Source: Bacillota bacterium
GTDB taxonomy: Bacteria; Bacillota; Desulfotomaculia; Desulfotomaculales; Desulfallaceae
Assembly (NCBI GenBank): GCA_023439185.1
Contig: JAEXOR010000028.1
Span: 1 to 64,000, forward strand
Length of the DNA: 64,000 bases
Direction of reading: 5' to 3'
Within the stretch, counting starts at the first letter, position 1, and each line of letters opens with the position of its first letter. Of this stretch, positions 23,973 to 31,984 are shown piece after piece. The notes under the pieces were generated by a model that ran no database searches, was not told the origin of the DNA, and saw only the letters and a program-made list of their open reading frames with translations. The translations under genes and the position numbers were made by a program.

Positions 23973-25223
23973 TTACAGGTTGACCAGAGAGAGAACGTAG
24001 GGCAGGCGGTGGTAGCCCCCCTCTTTGATCATGCGCAATACGTCTTCGTAGTAAGCGGCGTTGTGGCCTATGGAACGTTCAATGGCGCTGATGACCTCCA
24101 CAATTATGTCTTCGTCCACGTTTCGCTCTTCGGCCATGCAAACGCAGACGGCAAAAAAACGGATCAGGATATAGAAGAACATCATCAGGAAATAGGCGTC
24201 CATGTACTTATGGGTGTAGTATTTCTTGGAGAAAATAAAGTTGACGAAGTAGTTTTCATAGACATGGCTGATGCCGTCCAGATGGGGTTTGTAGTATTGG
24301 TTGTAAGCCGCCAGGAAATGATGTACCTTCTCGTCGGCGATTTCGGGCAGTTCAAGCAGCTTCAACTCAAGGTAGGCCTTTTTAATCAGCAATGCCATAT
24401 CCTGCTCGGTGAGGCGGGAAAAGAGTCTTTTATCAACGGACTCTTTGACCAGCTTCATCATGAATACCGGCTGGGACGGCAACGCCGCCAACTGGGTGAT
24501 TAAACTTTCATCCAGGTTTTGCAGGTACTTTTTGATGGACTGGATGTCCCCGTCCTTCAGCTTGTCGATGACAATGCCGGTGAGGATGAGCCTGGTGTCG
24601 ATGTTAATCTCCCGGAACTGCATGATGTCGATGAGCAGCGCTTCCACGTCAAAGTAGTTTGTCTTGCCCTGTTTTTTCCTTTTCAACATATCCCCAATGC
24701 TGCCGTACTGGGCGTGCAGGTCGGGGTAATCAAACCCCGGCGGATTTTGGTGGAACTCGACCATGCGCTGGTTCTTCAGGGTTTTGGCGGCGGTTTTACA
24801 GGCATAAGTGAGAGCTATCTCAAAGCCCCGTTCGGTTTTGAAGATGGTGCGGGGGAATATCTTGCAGGTGTCGGACAAAGCATCAATGCCGTGTTTTTTC
24901 TGGATGGCGCAAAGGCCTTCCTGGCCCAGGAAGGGACAGACGGCTCTGTCAACGCTGATTACTTCCTTTTGTTGTCCGTTATCCCCTAGGGACGTTTTTT
25001 TAACGATATTCTTCAGCCGCACCGTCGCTTTGCCGGTCTTATCCTCTTGCAGGCTTTCATCCAGCATGGCGGATAATTCCTCATCTTCGGCGGCCAGCTT
25101 GTCGTACTTGTCCACGGTATCCTTGTCGATGATAATTCGCCAGCGTTTGCAACACTCGGTGCAGCGGGCGCATTTGTATTCCAGTATGTAATCAGGCACC
25201 AGGTAGTGTTTGGCCATGGCCAT
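23973..25223 (-). CDS. fliB: Flagellin lysine-N-methylase FliB
   Basis: The 416-residue protein has an N-terminal cysteine cluster CARCTECC followed by CPFLGQEGLCAIQ and DTCKIFPR, the YkgJ/FliB-type metal-binding pattern that probably ligates a cofactor. The rest is helical, as in the Salmonella FliB methylase, which methylates surface lysines of flagellin. It lies directly downstream of the flagellin gene, after a terminator. The start at 25223 follows GGAGGATTAC. Activity on this flagellin is inferred from family and location. Confidence 0.85.
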   Translation of the reverse strand: MAMAKHYLVPDYILEYKCARCTECCKRWRIIIDKDTVDKYDKLAAEDEELSAMLDESLQEDKTGKATVRLKNIVKKTSLGDNGQQKEVISVDRAVCPFLGQEGLCAIQKKHGIDALSDTCKIFPRTIFKTERGFEIALTYACKTAAKTLKNQRMVEFHQNPPGFDYPDLHAQYGSIGDMLKRKKQGKTNYFDVEALLIDIMQFREINIDTRLILTGIVIDKLKDGDIQSIKKYLQNLDESLITQLAALPSQPVFMMKLVKESVDKRLFSRLTEQDMALLIKKAYLELKLLELPEIADEKVHHFLAAYNQYYKPHLDGISHVYENYFVNFIFSKKYYTHKYMDAYFLMMFFYILIRFFAVCVCMAEERNVDEDIIVEVISAIERSIGHNAAYYEDVLRMIKEGGYHRLPYVLSLVNL

Positions 25224-25265
25224 GTAATCCTCCTATGCATGTTGAGTTTTTGCATCCGCAAATTA

Positions 25266-25300
25266 GAGAAAAGAGGCCCCAGGACAAGCCTGAGACCCCT
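25266..25300 (-). terminator. Terminator after the flagellin gene
   Basis: A 12-bp stem with three G-T pairs (25272-25283 with 25289-25300, loop 5 nt) is followed on the minus strand by TTTTCTC. It lies 20 bp after the flagellin stop. Partial read-through would feed fliB. Confidence 0.8.
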
Positions 25301-25319
25301 TTGTCGTGCTTGGCAGCGA

Positions 25320-27047
25320 CTACCGCAGGAGCTGCAGGACATTTTGGGGTTGCTGGTTGGCCTGGGCCAGCATGGCTTGAGCTGCCTGCTGCAGGATGTT
25401 CATCTTGGTGAATTCCATCATTTCCTTGGCCATGTCTACGTCACGAATACGTGATTCCGCAGCGGTCAGGTTTTCAGATGATGTTCCGAGGTTGTTGATG
25501 GTATGTTCTAAGCGGTTTTGGTAGGCACCAAGCTTGGACCGTTCGGCACTTACTTTTTCAATGGCATTATTAATAACTGTTACTGAAGCTGCGGCCGCTT
25601 TATGGCTTGATACATCCAGTGCATATTCCACTGTAGTGTTGTCGGTACCATCGGTTACAGCTTTATCAGAAGCGAAGCCTGTTTCTGCAGCGGTGGAAGA
25701 TATACCAAGAGCTACAGATCTCATATCGTTGACATCTAAAGATATGGCCTGATTCTCGTTTGCACCCACTTGGAAGGATAATGATTTATCATCCGTAGTA
25801 GTTGTATCTGGTGCAGTGGTTGTTGTTTCAGTGGCAGTGGTTGTAAACATTTTAGTTAATTCAAATTCTGTTGTATCTTCAACTTCAAATTCAAATTCTA
25901 TACCGTGTTGATTATAGGCTATCTTAGTTTGAGCCGTTGCATCAGCAAATTGTTCTGTAACAAGGGTGTTTCCGTCCTTATCCAAAAGTTCAACGGTATA
26001 TTCTGTTGCAGTGTCCAACCCTGTAGCTGTTATTTTTATACCTGCTACATCCTTTATGAACTCCGGGCTAGTTGAATCTACTGTAATTTCAGTGGTAAAA
26101 CTACCATAGGTATCCCCAGGGTTTGCAACGTTAATACTGGTGTAATCATTAACAGTACCAATTGGTGTAGCTGTCATATCTGCAGCAGATCCATCCCCAT
26201 ATTCGGCTAGATCAATTACAACTTTTGCACCATCGTTGAAGTTTTCCAGTTGCTCAGCAGTTATTTCAAAACTTATACCGTTGGCGTTGTAAGTGTATTT
26301 TTCAGCAGTTGCATCGTAGGCCATTTTTTGTTGATTAATATCTATGGTGTCTCCATCGCCATCTTCTGCTGCTACGCTTACAAGGAAGTCGTCACCGTCT
26401 CTTTCGATAGTTAAGTTAACAGATGCAGCAGCCTCAAGAGTTGACCAGTTAAACTGATAAGCTCCTGTGTCGTAATCAGCAAAAGTAATCTCTATATCTG
26501 GCTTTACGTCACCCTCTAAACCCGTCCAAGTCGCACCCAGCGCAAATGCCGTTTTATATTCTCCACTATCTGTTGTTATTTCTTTTGTCGTTGTTGTTTC
26601 TCCCGGGGTAACAGTTTGTTTAATCGCCCTGTCGCCATTAACCAGTTTCATGGTGTTAAACTCAGTGGTGTTTCCGATTCTGTTAATTTCAGAGGTTAAT
26701 TGGTTAATTTCCTTTTGTATTTCTCCGCGATCAACATCTACGTTTGTATCGCTGGCTGCTTGGACAGCCAGTTCGCGCATTCTTTGCAGGATAGAGTGGG
26801 TTTCGTTCAATGCGCCTTCAGCAGTTTGAATCAACGATATGGCATCCTGGGCGTTCCGGCTGGCTTGATCCAAGCCACGGATTTGTGCCCGCATCTTCTC
26901 GGAAATCGCCAAACCTGCTGCATCATCACCCGCACGGTTAATTCGTAAACCTGAAGACAACTTCTCTAACGACTTTTGCCCCATTACGTTGTTGTTATTC
27001 AACTGACGATACGTGTTCAGCGCGGCAATGTTGTGATTGATAATCAC
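25320..27047 (-). CDS. Flagellin, large variant
   Basis: This is the major filament subunit. The N-terminal D0/D1 helices (NHNIAALNTYRQLNNNN...LSSGLRINRAGDDAAGLAISEKMRAQ) and the C-terminal ones (ERSKLGAYQNRLEHTINNLG...ESRIRDVDMAKEMMEFTKMNIL...PQNVLQLLR) are strongly conserved. With 575 residues it is about twice the size of Bacillus Hag because of a Thr/Asp/Ala-rich surface domain of about 330 residues with several TTTTT/DTTTTDD stretches. The start is GTG at 27047: AAGGAGG is 9 nt upstream and the protein then starts at the usual IINHN. It has its own sigma-28 promoter and CsrA-type leader sites. Confidence 0.95.
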   Translation of the reverse strand: MIINHNIAALNTYRQLNNNNVMGQKSLEKLSSGLRINRAGDDAAGLAISEKMRAQIRGLDQASRNAQDAISLIQTAEGALNETHSILQRMRELAVQAASDTNVDVDRGEIQKEINQLTSEINRIGNTTEFNTMKLVNGDRAIKQTVTPGETTTTKEITTDSGEYKTAFALGATWTGLEGDVKPDIEITFADYDTGAYQFNWSTLEAAASVNLTIERDGDDFLVSVAAEDGDGDTIDINQQKMAYDATAEKYTYNANGISFEITAEQLENFNDGAKVVIDLAEYGDGSAADMTATPIGTVNDYTSINVANPGDTYGSFTTEITVDSTSPEFIKDVAGIKITATGLDTATEYTVELLDKDGNTLVTEQFADATAQTKIAYNQHGIEFEFEVEDTTEFELTKMFTTTATETTTTAPDTTTTDDKSLSFQVGANENQAISLDVNDMRSVALGISSTAAETGFASDKAVTDGTDNTTVEYALDVSSHKAAAASVTVINNAIEKVSAERSKLGAYQNRLEHTINNLGTSSENLTAAESRIRDVDMAKEMMEFTKMNILQQAAQAMLAQANQQPQNVLQLLR

Positions 27048-27056
27048 GTTTTCATT

Positions 27057-27088
27057 CCTCCTTGAATTTGAAATTTCGCATCCATGCG
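27057..27088 (-). promoter_or_regulatory. Candidate CsrA-binding sites in the flagellin leader
   Basis: On the minus strand a hairpin CGCA-TGGA-TGCG (27088-27077) presents GGA in its loop, and a second GGA lies inside the Shine-Dalgarno AAGGAGG (27063-27057). A loop GGA plus one in the ribosome site is the layout known for the Bacillus hag leader. The csrA and fliW genes lie just upstream. Confidence 0.6.
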
Positions 27089-27139
27089 TCGGATATCCAA
27101 GGGTGGCCACCCCGGGAACTTGGAGCTCCGTACTAAATA

Positions 27140-27166
27140 TATTCGGCAAACACGGCCCATACTTGA
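27140..27166 (-). promoter_or_regulatory. Sigma-28 promoter of the flagellin gene
   Basis: On the minus strand TCAA (27166-27163), 15 bases, GCCGAATA (27147-27140). The start point near 27133 gives a leader of about 85 nt that includes the proposed CsrA sites. Confidence 0.8.
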
Positions 27167-27175
27167 GGGTCTATT

Positions 27176-27412
27176 TTATTTGCGCCGGTTGAGAAATAGT
27201 TTTGCCAATGACCGTTCAATGTTTAAATCAACGGTGGACGCCGAGATATTTTCCTCTTTCACCGCCTGGTAAAGCTCGCCGCGCAAAATGGTAATCTCCA
27301 CGGGTGCGTCAATACCGATTTTAACCGTGTCCCCGGTTGTTTCAAGGATGGTAATCTTGATTTTGTCGCCAATCATAATATCCTGGTTTTTTTTACGGGT
27401 TAAGATAAGCAT
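27176..27412 (-). CDS. csrA: Translational regulator CsrA
   Basis: The 78-residue RNA-binding dimer has the conserved start MLILTRKKNQDIMIGDKIKITIL and the RNA-contact segment IGIDAPVEITILRGELY. CsrA represses flagellin translation and is released by FliW titration. It lies one base from the fliW stop, so the two are co-translated. The C-terminal extension is slightly longer than the E. coli protein, as in Gram-positive CsrA. Confidence 0.97.
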   Translation of the reverse strand: MLILTRKKNQDIMIGDKIKITILETTGDTVKIGIDAPVEITILRGELYQAVKEENISASTVDLNIERSLAKLFLNRRK

Positions 27413-27413
27413 G

Positions 27414-27905
27414 TTAAACGCCTCTCGTCCCAGCGGAGCCGGACGGCTCTTTACTGTTTCCCGCGGGGTTGCTTATTGGCTGCGGAAATAAGTTATGCTT
27501 GGTGGTGTAGAGCGGGTTATTTAAAATTACCTGTTTGGCTTTTTTTTGCCTGGTATTGATGACTATCGGCGCCAAAAGGTTGGCGGAGACGCCGGCGGGG
27601 TTTTCCCGGGGAACGGTTAAAGCGGTTAACACCAAAATATCTTTTCGGTCTGTGGCTGCCAGTTCCTCGATCTCTGCCGGGGGTATTTCGCATGTATAAC
27701 CCTGAAAAAACTCAAAGGGATCCATAACCAATAAAGCCACGGACGGGTCGTCGACGGCCTGGAGCCAATTTAGCCTTTCGTTGTTGTCAACCGGAACGAT
27801 GATAAACCGGCGGGTATCCTCAAAACCCGGTAGTCCACTGGGAAAATGGATTATCAAATTCTCTTGCACTTCCATTGTTCCGAAGCGGGTGGTTTTAATC
27901 CGCAT
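27414..27905 (-). CDS. fliW: Flagellar assembly factor FliW
   Basis: FliW binds either flagellin or CsrA and so couples flagellin export to its synthesis. The 163-residue sequence shows the family core LIIHFPSGLPGFEDTRRFIIVP...LNWLQAVDDPSVALLVMDPFEF and APIVINTRQKKAKQVILNN. Length is a little above usual because of a Gly/Ser-rich tail. RBS AAGGGTGAACAATA. Confidence 0.97.
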   Translation of the reverse strand: MRIKTTRFGTMEVQENLIIHFPSGLPGFEDTRRFIIVPVDNNERLNWLQAVDDPSVALLVMDPFEFFQGYTCEIPPAEIEELAATDRKDILVLTALTVPRENPAGVSANLLAPIVINTRQKKAKQVILNNPLYTTKHNLFPQPISNPAGNSKEPSGSAGTRGV

Positions 27906-27952
27906 TATTGTTCACCCTTTTGCTTAAAGTTCAAGTTCCTGATTAAATCAAC

Positions 27953-27972
27953 AGGTGACCGTGAGGTCACCT
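27953..27972. repeat. Perfect hairpin between flgL and fliW
   Basis: AGGTGACC and GGTCACCT form an 8-bp stem with a 4-nt loop 48 bp before the fliW start. There is no strong T-run on the minus strand, so it may modulate mRNA stability or partial termination between flgL and fliW-csrA. Confidence 0.6.
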
Positions 27973-28009
27973 TATTATTGCCGCAAATATTCTTGTTAAT
28001 AGCATGGCT

Positions 28010-29056
28010 TTATTTTAGGAAATTGAGCAGGCTGGTTTGCAGCATTGTGCTGCTGGCCGACAGCGAGGCCTGATAGGTAAGGAGCTGCTGGGCCAGATCT
28101 ATTGTGAGCCTGGAAATGTCGATGTCTTCTATATTCATCTGTACCTGGGTCAGGTTCACTTCCTGATCGAGCAGTTGGTCTTTAACCGACTCAAAATGCC
28201 TTTCCCGGGCGCCGACGGCTACCCGGTGGGCAATGATGTTGTTCATCTCAAGGTCAAGGTTGCCGTTGGCGGCGTCAATTCCCGCCTGATTTTGAGCTGT
28301 GGAAGAACCGGTGGGCGGCCATACGTCTTCTCCGGTCAGGGCGTTTCTTAATTCTTTAAGCACCTGGAAGATGCCCCCGTCCACTTCTCTGACCTCAATA
28401 TCATTGCCGCCTACATTGATGGTTTCCGTACCTGCGGCAACGGTGCCGAAGACTCCTTTTACCGGTTCGCCTCCGCCGGTGTTCAGGACAACCGACGGCG
28501 CGTCCACGGTATGCTCGGACTGGGCCAGGATTTCCCGGGACACTCGGCCGCTGTATTCCAGGGTATTGGTATCAAAAACGATGTCCCCGCCGCGGTAATA
28601 TATTTTATCGTCTTGTCTGATAAAGGGAGGCTGGTCGTTTTCCCGGCCGGCAAATATATATTTGCCGCCGACGGGGGTATTGGCCAGATCCACCAGGTGG
28701 TCGATCATCTTGTCGATCTGGTGGGCCAGGGCGGTGGTTTCTTCCACGCTTAAATGGCCGTTGGCGCCATGGACGGCGGTTGTTTTGGCGGTGGTCACCA
28801 CTTCCAGGACGCTGCCCAGGGTGTCGTCGGTGGAATACAGGTAGGACAGCCCGTCGTCAATGTTCCGCATGTACTGCGTATTGTATTGGATATTGCCCTT
28901 GACGGCCAGCAGGGGACTTACCGAGGACGGATCGTCGCTGGGCCTCAGGATGCGGCTGCCGGCGGACATTTGCTCCTCGGTGCGGGCCAGTTTCTGCATG
29001 TTGTTTTGGATATTGGCGATTAGGTTGTTCGAGACCATTTTGTTGGTGACGCGCAT
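28010..29056 (-). CDS. flgL: Flagellar hook-associated protein FlgL
   Basis: FlgL (HAP3) joins hook and filament. The 348-residue protein starts MRVTNKMVSNNLIANIQNNM and has the flagellin-like N-terminal helix MSAGSRILRPSDDPSSVSPLL and C-terminal helices (DLEMNNIIAHRVAVGARERHFESVKDQLL...ISRLTIDLAQQLLTYQASLSASSTMLQTSLLNFLK). I chose the ATG at 29056 after AGAGGTGTGCAA over a GTG two codons earlier. Confidence 0.95.
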   Translation of the reverse strand: MRVTNKMVSNNLIANIQNNMQKLARTEEQMSAGSRILRPSDDPSSVSPLLAVKGNIQYNTQYMRNIDDGLSYLYSTDDTLGSVLEVVTTAKTTAVHGANGHLSVEETTALAHQIDKMIDHLVDLANTPVGGKYIFAGRENDQPPFIRQDDKIYYRGGDIVFDTNTLEYSGRVSREILAQSEHTVDAPSVVLNTGGGEPVKGVFGTVAAGTETINVGGNDIEVREVDGGIFQVLKELRNALTGEDVWPPTGSSTAQNQAGIDAANGNLDLEMNNIIAHRVAVGARERHFESVKDQLLDQEVNLTQVQMNIEDIDISRLTIDLAQQLLTYQASLSASSTMLQTSLLNFLK

Positions 29057-29100
29057 TTGCACACCTCTTTTTTATAGTACTCAGGAGTTATTTTATGGCC

Positions 29101-30582
29101 TTAAAATAACCGGTTGATGATTACGTCCAACATTTCGTCCATGGTGCTGATTACCCGGGATGAGGCTTGAAATCCGTATTGCAGCTGGATTAACATGGTG
29201 AGCTCCTCATCCAGCGACACTCCGGATACCGATTCCCGCAAAGCTTCTATTTGCCCCCGGATAGCCTGCTGGTTGGACAGCAGATCCTGGGCCGAGTAAG
29301 TGTCGGCGCCTACTTTGGCAATAATGCTTTCAAAAAAACCGTCAAAGGTGGTATCCGGAGTGCCGTCACCGTTGATGTCTATAGTGGCGGCGGTATGCAA
29401 CCGGGCTACGGCCAGGGCATTTTCGCCCACTACCATGCCCGGGCTCATTACCGCGGTGTTGTTGACTGTAATTGTCCGGGCGGTATCGTGGGGTTCAATG
29501 ATGAAAAAATCCAATACCTGGCCCGATGAATCCTGCAAAAATTCTTTGGCGTTAATTTCTTCGGCCAGGCGGCGCGCCAGGGTGTTAAGGCTGTCCATAA
29601 TGCCCATGTTATTTAATCTGGCTGCTTCCAGGCCCAGAATAGAGCCTTTGGTGTTGCCGGGGGCCTGGGCCAAACCGGTGAGATTGATATTAATCTTTCC
29701 GTCTGCTGATTGAATAATCAATTGTTCATGGCCCGGAGTGGCGTCGTCCCAGGTGGGCAGTAAATTGACATGGTTTGATTTACCGCTGACCGGGTCCACC
29801 GATAAAACGGTTTGACCGTAAAAGTTTACCTGCACGGCGCCGTACTCGCCTACATCTTGGGTGGTTAAGGGGCCAAACCCGGCCAGCTTGTCCAGCAGCA
29901 GGTCTCTCTTGTCCAGCAGGTCGTTGGGCTGCTGGCCTAATTTTTTAATTTGCACGATGGCGTCGGAAAGGTCGGCTATTTCCGACAGGATATTGTTTAC
30001 CTGGTCCACCTGGTCTTTAATTAACCCGCCTGAGATGATATTCAGGCCGGCAATTTTTTCGGTAAGTTCGGACTTGATGCTGTTGTTTATGGCATCCAGC
30101 TGCTCGTAGCTCTGGCGGAACAGGGCGGCCAGTTCTTTGGCGGATTCCACCACCGCCGCCTTGATGCCGGGGTCCCGGGGGGTGTTGTTCAGATTTTGGC
30201 AGTCGTTAAAAAATTGCACCATCACGTCCTTGATGCCCCTGCCGTCCGGCTCCGGGAAGGTGGCTTCCACCCGCACCGCGATATCATAGCCGGACTGCCA
30301 GTACCCTCCGCTGGCAATGTTGCCCCTTAACTGGTAGTCAAGGTATTCGTCCCTGATACGGCGTATTACTACAACATCCACTCCGCTGCCCAGTTGGCCC
30401 GGAGTGACGCTGCTGTTGATGCCGGGTACGGTATGCGGGTTGGTGGTTGCCAGTACCGCTTCCTGCCGGGAGTAACCCGGGGTGTTGGCGTTGGCTATGT
30501 TGTGTCCGGTGGCGTCCAAGGCGGTGCGATGTACGTTGATGCCCCGCCTGGCTATTTCGATGCCGAAAAAGGTTCCGGGCAT
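29101..30582 (-). CDS. flgK: Flagellar hook-associated protein FlgK
   Basis: FlgK (HAP1) is the first junction protein above the hook. The 493-residue sequence has the axial N-terminus (FGIEIARRGINVHRTALDATGHNIANANTPGYSRQEAVL), the middle helical domain with DQVNNILSEIADLSDAIVQIKK, and the C-terminus SVSGVSLDEELTMLIQLQYGFQASSRVISTMDEMLDVIINRL. Order flgN-flgK-flgL is canonical. Length is typical. Confidence 0.96.
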   Translation of the reverse strand: MPGTFFGIEIARRGINVHRTALDATGHNIANANTPGYSRQEAVLATTNPHTVPGINSSVTPGQLGSGVDVVVIRRIRDEYLDYQLRGNIASGGYWQSGYDIAVRVEATFPEPDGRGIKDVMVQFFNDCQNLNNTPRDPGIKAAVVESAKELAALFRQSYEQLDAINNSIKSELTEKIAGLNIISGGLIKDQVDQVNNILSEIADLSDAIVQIKKLGQQPNDLLDKRDLLLDKLAGFGPLTTQDVGEYGAVQVNFYGQTVLSVDPVSGKSNHVNLLPTWDDATPGHEQLIIQSADGKININLTGLAQAPGNTKGSILGLEAARLNNMGIMDSLNTLARRLAEEINAKEFLQDSSGQVLDFFIIEPHDTARTITVNNTAVMSPGMVVGENALAVARLHTAATIDINGDGTPDTTFDGFFESIIAKVGADTYSAQDLLSNQQAIRGQIEALRESVSGVSLDEELTMLIQLQYGFQASSRVISTMDEMLDVIINRLF

Positions 30583-30600
30583 TTTGCGGTCCCCGCTTTC

Positions 30601-31107
30601 TTAAACAGTTTTGTTCAACATGGCGTTGGTCCGGCCGTTGTCCTTAAGCAGGCCGGTATCCTGATAAGTTTGCTTGTGGCCGCCGGTTTTAAGCAGCTCC
30701 AACAAATCCGTGTTCACTTGCAGCGCCCTTTTGGTCAACAGGTTGTTGACACTATTGATTTCTTCCAGCCGGCGCATGTTATCTTTAAGCTCCGCGGTCA
30801 GTTCCTTAAGTTTAAAAATTATCTCCAGCGGAGCCTTGGGCAGCATTTCAGCGACCGTGACGTCCGGTTGCAGGTGGAGGATCTTTTCCAGCTTGCGCTG
30901 GACCTGTTCCCGGAGCCGGTCTTGTTCGGACATTTGTTCCGCCAGTTCGTCCAGACGTTTTACCGCCGCATCCAGTGATTCGGTGTCCAATTGTCTCAGG
31001 GCCAGGTTCTGGTCATTGGAAGCTTGAAGCTGCTCTTTGATAATTTCACCCTGTTTGGTGAGTATTTGGGCTAATTCTTTAAATAAAGACTCCGTGCCTT
31101 CGCTCAT
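30601..31107 (-). CDS. flgN: FlgN-family flagellar export chaperone
   Basis: The 168-residue all-helical protein lies directly upstream of flgK, the position of flgN, whose product chaperones FlgK and FlgL. It contains FKELAQILTKQGEIIKEQLQASNDQNLALRQLDTESLDAAVKRLDELAEQM, matching the FlgN pattern of L-x6-L..L, and the C-terminal VNNLLTKRALQVNTDLLELL. RBS AGGAGGCAGGAGTCAGAATA. Confidence 0.82.
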   Translation of the reverse strand: MSEGTESLFKELAQILTKQGEIIKEQLQASNDQNLALRQLDTESLDAAVKRLDELAEQMSEQDRLREQVQRKLEKILHLQPDVTVAEMLPKAPLEIIFKLKELTAELKDNMRRLEEINSVNNLLTKRALQVNTDLLELLKTGGHKQTYQDTGLLKDNGRTNAMLNKTV

Positions 31108-31145
31108 TATTCTGACTCCTGCCTCCTGAATTCTGACTCCTTGCC

Positions 31146-31496
31146 TTATATGTATTTATCCAGAATATATCCCCTGGCTTCACCGGGCTCGCCGGCGTCG
31201 TTTTCTCCCCTGTCGGAATCATTGTCCGGGTTGGTCCGGCTGTTTTTATGTCCGGCGGGCTTCCGGCCGTGCTCTTTTTCCTTGTCGCGCAGGCGTAACG
31301 GCAGGTCGAACGGCTGGGCGGCGTCGTGGGGTTTTTCCACCGTTTTATTCAAAGCGTTGCGGTTAAGCGCCTCGGTGTTGTCACTGTCGGTGACGGGTTT
31401 TTGCTGGTAGTCGGTCCGCCGCGATTCCTGGGCTTGCCGGTTGGTTACTTCATCGTGAACGGATTGCACCTGCAGCCCGCCCGCTCCCACTTTCAT
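31146..31496 (-). CDS. Unrecognised hydrophilic protein between flgM and flgN
   Basis: The 116-residue product is very polar (many D, E, K, R, N, Q) and probably mostly disordered. The start MKVGAGGLQVQSVHDEV resembles the short N-terminal lead of small flagellar-operon proteins. No family is recognised. RBS AGGAGTGATGGGCC and tight packing in the flgM-flgN operon (39 bp each side) support a real gene. In Bacillus the corresponding spot has no extra gene. Confidence 0.6.
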   Translation of the reverse strand: MKVGAGGLQVQSVHDEVTNRQAQESRRTDYQQKPVTDSDNTEALNRNALNKTVEKPHDAAQPFDLPLRLRDKEKEHGRKPAGHKNSRTNPDNDSDRGENDAGEPGEARGYILDKYI

Positions 31497-31533
31497 GGCC
31501 CATCACTCCTGTGCAGCGGGATATCCTTTCTGG

Positions 31534-31821
31534 TTAACGCCTGGTATCCAGGCGCCTTTCACCAATGATTTTTTCCGCTATTTCTTCAGCAGACGGCTGG
31601 AAAGTGCCTTCAGCAATGCTCTCTTTAAGTTCCTGCACCCGCTCGGGCCTGATGCCGGACATGGTGCTTAAGATATTACGGTATTTTTGCAGTTCCCGGC
31701 CCCGGGAGGATATTTCGGCCCGGTCTTCTTGTTTGTCCCGCTCTGCTTGCGGTGTTTGCGTTTTTTCACTGCGGGTTTTGTATATTTCCATTGCGCCGGG
31801 TCGGATATAGGTGATTTTCAC
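31534..31821 (-). CDS. flgM: Anti-sigma-28 factor FlgM
   Basis: FlgM holds sigma-28 inactive until the hook is finished, then is exported. The 95-residue protein has an unfolded N-terminal half and the FlgM helix signature DRAEISSRGRELQKYRNILSTMSGIRPERVQELKESIAEGTFQPSAEEIAEKII. It is preceded by a sigma-28 promoter and starts with GTG after AGGTGAAGCGCC. Confidence 0.94.
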   Translation of the reverse strand: MKITYIRPGAMEIYKTRSEKTQTPQAERDKQEDRAEISSRGRELQKYRNILSTMSGIRPERVQELKESIAEGTFQPSAEEIAEKIIGERRLDTRR

Positions 31822-31884
31822 GGCGCTTCACCTGCCTTTTGGTTTAGGAGTCAGTAGGTTATTGATTACCATAATCTCTTAATA

Positions 31885-31911
31885 TATTCGGTCATTTTAG
31901 GGTGGACTTGA
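31885..31911 (-). promoter_or_regulatory. Sigma-28 promoter of the flgM operon
   Basis: On the minus strand TCAA (31911-31908), 15 bases, ACCGAATA (31892-31885). It resembles the flagellin promoter closely, including the same ATATATT extension after the -10 box. Confidence 0.75.
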
Positions 31912-31959
31912 GGGGTTTAATTGGGCCGGAACAAATAAACCGGCGATTGATTACGGGCG

Positions 31960-31979
31960 CCCGTAAGGGGCGCCCCTAC
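31960..31979. repeat. Dispersed 20-bp intergenic repeat, copy 1
   Basis: This GC-rich sequence (centre GGGGCGCCCC) is identical over 20 bp to 57708-57727, where it is also intergenic. Its palindromic core could form a small hairpin. It lies between cheB and the flgM promoter. Confidence 0.8.
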
Positions 31980-31984
31980 GGGGT

